The position numbers were made by a program, and so were the translations under genes. Positions 23,197 through 25,456 of a stretch of 25,456 nucleotides of DNA are shown here, one piece after another (position 1 is the first letter of the stretch; each line of letters begins with the position of its first letter). Below the pieces are notes generated by a model. The model was not told the origin of the DNA and did not search any database. It saw only the letters and a list, made by a program, of their open reading frames with translations. Source of the DNA: an uncultured Treponema sp. (GTDB lineage: Bacteria; Spirochaetota; Spirochaetia; Treponematales; Treponemataceae); contig CAMOEE010000006.1 in the NCBI GenBank assembly GCA_946611835.1, forward strand, positions 1-25,456, written 5' to 3'.

Positions 23197-24265
23197 AATA
23201 GCGAATCAAATCAAAAAAGTTTTCCAGTCGCAGCTCGCAATCCCGATTGTGGCCCTGCTGATTCTGGTCATTTTCAATCTTTTCCGTGATCCCTCTTTCT
23301 TTTCAATAACGATAAAGAGCAACAATCTCGGAAACACCGTCCTTTCCGGAAACCTGGTCAGTATCTTGAACGGAGCGAGCGAGCTTGTAATTCTTTCGAT
23401 CGGTATGACTCTGGTGACTTCCGCAACCAGGGGACAGGATATTTCCATCGGTGCGGCGGCGGCAATAGCAGGCTCGGTTTTCGTAAAAGTCCTTAGGGCG
23501 GGTACAATCAATCCCGGAACGATTTTCGCGGCTTTGATTCTTGCCTGTATCGTCGCAATCATCTTCTGTCTATTCAACGGACTTTTAATCGCAAAGTTCA
23601 ACATTCAGCCTATGATTGCCTCGCTGATTCTCTATACGGCAGGACGGCCAATCGCCTACTGGATTAACGGTGGCGCGACCCCAAATGTGGAAAGCCCCCT
23701 CCTCACCTACATCGGAGGCTTTATCCCCCACATCGCAATTCCAACCCCGATTCTTGCCGTAGTCATCTTTATCCTGCTGATTAACCTTCTTCTCAAAAAG
23801 ACAACCCTCAGCCTTTACATTCAGTCTGTCGGCATAAACGAGGGGGCGGCGAAACTCAACGGAATCAATCCGGTAATCTGGAAGCTGGTGGTTTTCGTAA
23901 TTCTGGGCGTATGCGTAACAATCGCAGGCTCCATCAATGTCTGCCGAATCGGACTCATTAACCACGAGACGATTTTGCTCGACATCGAGATGGACGCAAT
24001 CCTTGCTGTGGCAATCGGCGGAAATTCCCTGGGCGGAGGAAAATTCAAGCTTTCCGGCTCAATCCTGGGTGCCTACATCATTCAGGCTCTCACAATCACC
24101 CTCTATGCGATGAAAGTTTCCTCAACGGCGGTCAAGGCTTACAAGGCAATCGTCATCATCATCATCGTTGTGGCAGGCTCACCGGTCGTAAAGGCATGGC
24201 TGGGAAAACTCAAAAACAAGATTCTGGAAAAAAGAGCGGCAACAGTAAAAGTGGAGGCTAAATAA
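23189..24265 (+). CDS. ytfT: YtfT-like sugar ABC transporter permease
   Basis: The protein has 358 residues from the ATG at 23189. I prefer this start because GGGAGG lies 11 nt upstream and the ATG overlaps the ytfR stop as ATGAATAA. A TTG 21 nt earlier would add seven charged residues and lacks its own site. It has about nine membrane segments of the BPD_transp_2 (RbsC) family, with the conserved GMTLVTSATRGQDISIGAAAAIAGSV and the late IEMDAILAVAIGGNSLGGGKFKLSGSILGAYI. Together with the YjfF-like protein it forms the membrane channel. Gene order supports the YtfT call. Confidence 0.9.
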   Translation: MNKIANQIKKVFQSQLAIPIVALLILVIFNLFRDPSFFSITIKSNNLGNTVLSGNLVSILNGASELVILSIGMTLVTSATRGQDISIGAAAAIAGSVFVKVLRAGTINPGTIFAALILACIVAIIFCLFNGLLIAKFNIQPMIASLILYTAGRPIAYWINGGATPNVESPLLTYIGGFIPHIAIPTPILAVVIFILLINLLLKKTTLSLYIQSVGINEGAAKLNGINPVIWKLVVFVILGVCVTIAGSINVCRIGLINHETILLDIEMDAILAVAIGGNSLGGGKFKLSGSILGAYIIQALTITLYAMKVSSTAVKAYKAIVIIIIVVAGSPVVKAWLGKLKNKILEKRAATVKVEAK

Positions 24266-24267
24266 TT

Positions 24268-25344
24268 ATGGCAAACATCATGCAAACCTTGCAGAATTTC
24301 AATCCTTTCGCAAAAGGAAAAGACAGGCAGCCACTTTCAAACACTACCCTGCTCCTGACAATTACTGTCTGCACCTTCGTGGGTATGTATCTTCTGGCCA
24401 TGCTGATTTGGGGAGGCGGATTTTTGAACCCCCAGCAGTTCCTGGACCTTTTCAACAACAACGCTTATCTGATTGTCGTGGCCTGCGGTCTTACAATCGT
24501 AATGATTACCGGCGGAATCGACATTTCTGTCGGCGGCTCTGTGGCACTCATCACCATGGCTTCGGTCGTCTTTATGGAAGACCACAATGGCGGAATCCTA
24601 AGCTCAATCGTGATTGCACTGGGAATCGGACTTTTGATGGGCCTGATTCAGGGCTACTTTACGGCTTATCTTAAAATCCAGCCCTTCATCGTAACCCTTG
24701 CCGGAATGTTCTTTACCCGGGGCATGACCACAATCGTGAGCAAAGTTCCCCGCACGGCAGAAAACGAGCTTTTCCTTGACCTCAAGGACTTCGAAATTGA
24801 CCTGCCCTTAATCGGAACTTACGCCAAGAACGGCAACTGGATTCCTTCTTCGATTGAAGTTGGCGTCGTAATTGCACTTCTTGTAGTTTTGATTTTGTGG
24901 GCAATGCTCAAATGGACCCGCTTTGGCCGAAACCTTTATGCGGTCGGCGGCAACAGCGAGAGTGCGCTCATGCTTGGAATCAATGTTCAGAAAACCCAGT
25001 TCCTGGCCTATGTTTTGTGCGGTCTCCTTGCCGGAATCGCAGGCTTCATCTATCTTTTGCACACCGGGGCCGGAAACGCCTCAAATGCGACAGGAGCCGA
25101 AATGCAGGCAATAGCCTCTTCGATTATCGGCGGAACCCTGCTTTCTGGCGGCGTTGGAAGCGTAATCGGAACCCTTTTCGGCGTGATGAGCCTTAAAACA
25201 ATCAACAACATCGTAGTCGCCTCAGGCTTACGGGAGCCTTACTGGCAGAGCATTACGACAGGTCTCATGCTGTGTTTCTTCATCCTGCTCCAGAGCATAA
25301 TCCTCTCTCACAGGAAAAAGAAGCTGGGTGCAATGGCGGGTTAA
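24268..25344 (+). CDS. yjfF: YjfF-like sugar ABC transporter permease
   Basis: The protein has 358 residues, again BPD_transp_2 family. It carries the family's ACGLTIVMITGGIDISVGGSVALITMA and KIQPFIVTLAGMFFTRGM, then TRFGRNLYAVGGNSESALMLGINV and SSIIGGTLLSGGVGSVIGTLFG. It is the second, non-identical permease of the transporter, as expected for the YtfQRT-YjfF arrangement, in which the two permeases form a heterodimer. It begins 2 nt after the ytfT-like stop codon, and GGAGG lies 14 nt before the ATG. The operon ends here. Confidence 0.9.
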   Translation: MANIMQTLQNFNPFAKGKDRQPLSNTTLLLTITVCTFVGMYLLAMLIWGGGFLNPQQFLDLFNNNAYLIVVACGLTIVMITGGIDISVGGSVALITMASVVFMEDHNGGILSSIVIALGIGLLMGLIQGYFTAYLKIQPFIVTLAGMFFTRGMTTIVSKVPRTAENELFLDLKDFEIDLPLIGTYAKNGNWIPSSIEVGVVIALLVVLILWAMLKWTRFGRNLYAVGGNSESALMLGINVQKTQFLAYVLCGLLAGIAGFIYLLHTGAGNASNATGAEMQAIASSIIGGTLLSGGVGSVIGTLFGVMSLKTINNIVVASGLREPYWQSITTGLMLCFFILLQSIILSHRKKKLGAMAG

Positions 25345-25350
25345 AAAAAA

Positions 25351-25370
25351 GAGGGGGAAGTCTCCCCCTC
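25351..25370. terminator. Hairpin after yjfF, possibly a minus-strand terminator
   Basis: GAGGGGGA and TCCCCCTC form an 8-bp stem with a 4-nt loop. The A run lies before it on the plus strand, so the U run would belong to a minus-strand transcript. It may also stabilise the 3' end of the ytfQRT-yjfF message. It is part of a dispersed repeat. Confidence 0.45.
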
Positions 25371-25456
25371 GCGCCCACTTCGTTGGTCGCTACCCCTTCT
25401 AACGGGAGCGCCCCCGACAGTGTGGTATGGGATATATTATCGATGGGGGACCGCTT
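25351..25456. repeat. Second, inverted copy of the dispersed hairpin repeat (continues past window edge)
   Basis: Its first 22 nt (the GGGGGAAGTC hairpin through CTCGC) match the reverse complement of 19271-19290. A later stretch, CGCTACCCC followed by TCT..CGGG.GCG, resembles the reverse complement of 19181-19202. No coding frame is recognised. Confidence 0.6.

Overview
The window looks like a piece of chromosome from a low-to-moderate GC spirochaete, most likely a host-associated Treponema. This is an inference from overall character: exported lipoproteins, an unusually large chemotaxis receptor inside a transport locus, A/T-rich strings and heptanucleotide repeats. No rRNA or other marker gene is present to settle it. 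No CRISPR array, tRNA, rRNA, transposase or integrase was found.

Layout. (1) 1-621: the 3' end of an ATP-binding AlbA/HATPase-type regulator meets the end of a transport operon at what looks like a rearrangement junction. (2) 618-6167, minus strand: a membrane protein of unknown function, then a lipoprotein solute-binding protein, a Cache-type chemotaxis receptor and a FecCD/BtuC-type permease, but no ATPase. (3) 6241-8757, plus strand: a compact three-gene operon encoding a small CARF-like protein with a DxTxG motif (TM1812/Csx family), a divergent sigma-factor-like protein and an Abi_2 (AbiD/AbiF-type) HEPN protein with an R-x4-H motif. It ends in a strong terminator, with a short candidate structured RNA just before it. 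(4) 8756-18165, minus strand, converging on (3): a five-gene operon encoding a 1275-residue Upf1-like SF1 helicase with a coiled-coil insertion, a 678-residue protein of unknown family, a 375-residue coiled-coil protein, a two-tier ClpB-like AAA+ ATPase and a small NrdG-like radical SAM protein. (5) 18211-20430, minus strand: a cobalamin riboswitch controls an exported CbiK-type chelatase lipoprotein, followed by a hairpin-rich repeat region and a secreted two-domain NEAT-like protein. (6) 20573-25344, plus strand: a complete ytfQRT-yjfF-type sugar (galactofuranose-like) ABC transporter. (7) 25351-25456: a second, oppositely oriented copy of part of the dispersed repeat.

How the parts may work together. 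Regions 3 and 4 together look like a defence island. Region 3 has the parts of a ligand-sensing switch (CARF), a transcription factor (sigma-like) and an RNase effector (HEPN), with no CRISPR locus in view. Region 4 has the parts of a helicase/remodeller machine with a radical SAM accessory. The two operons converge and share an unusual promoter arrangement: TTATGCTA(G/T)AAT exactly 6 nt upstream of the start codon, which predicts leaderless mRNAs. Regions 2 and 5 are probably metal or tetrapyrrole acquisition functions, and region 5 is clearly under cobalamin control. The best candidates for an undescribed system are the CARF/sigma/HEPN operon and the helicase/AAA+/radical SAM operon.
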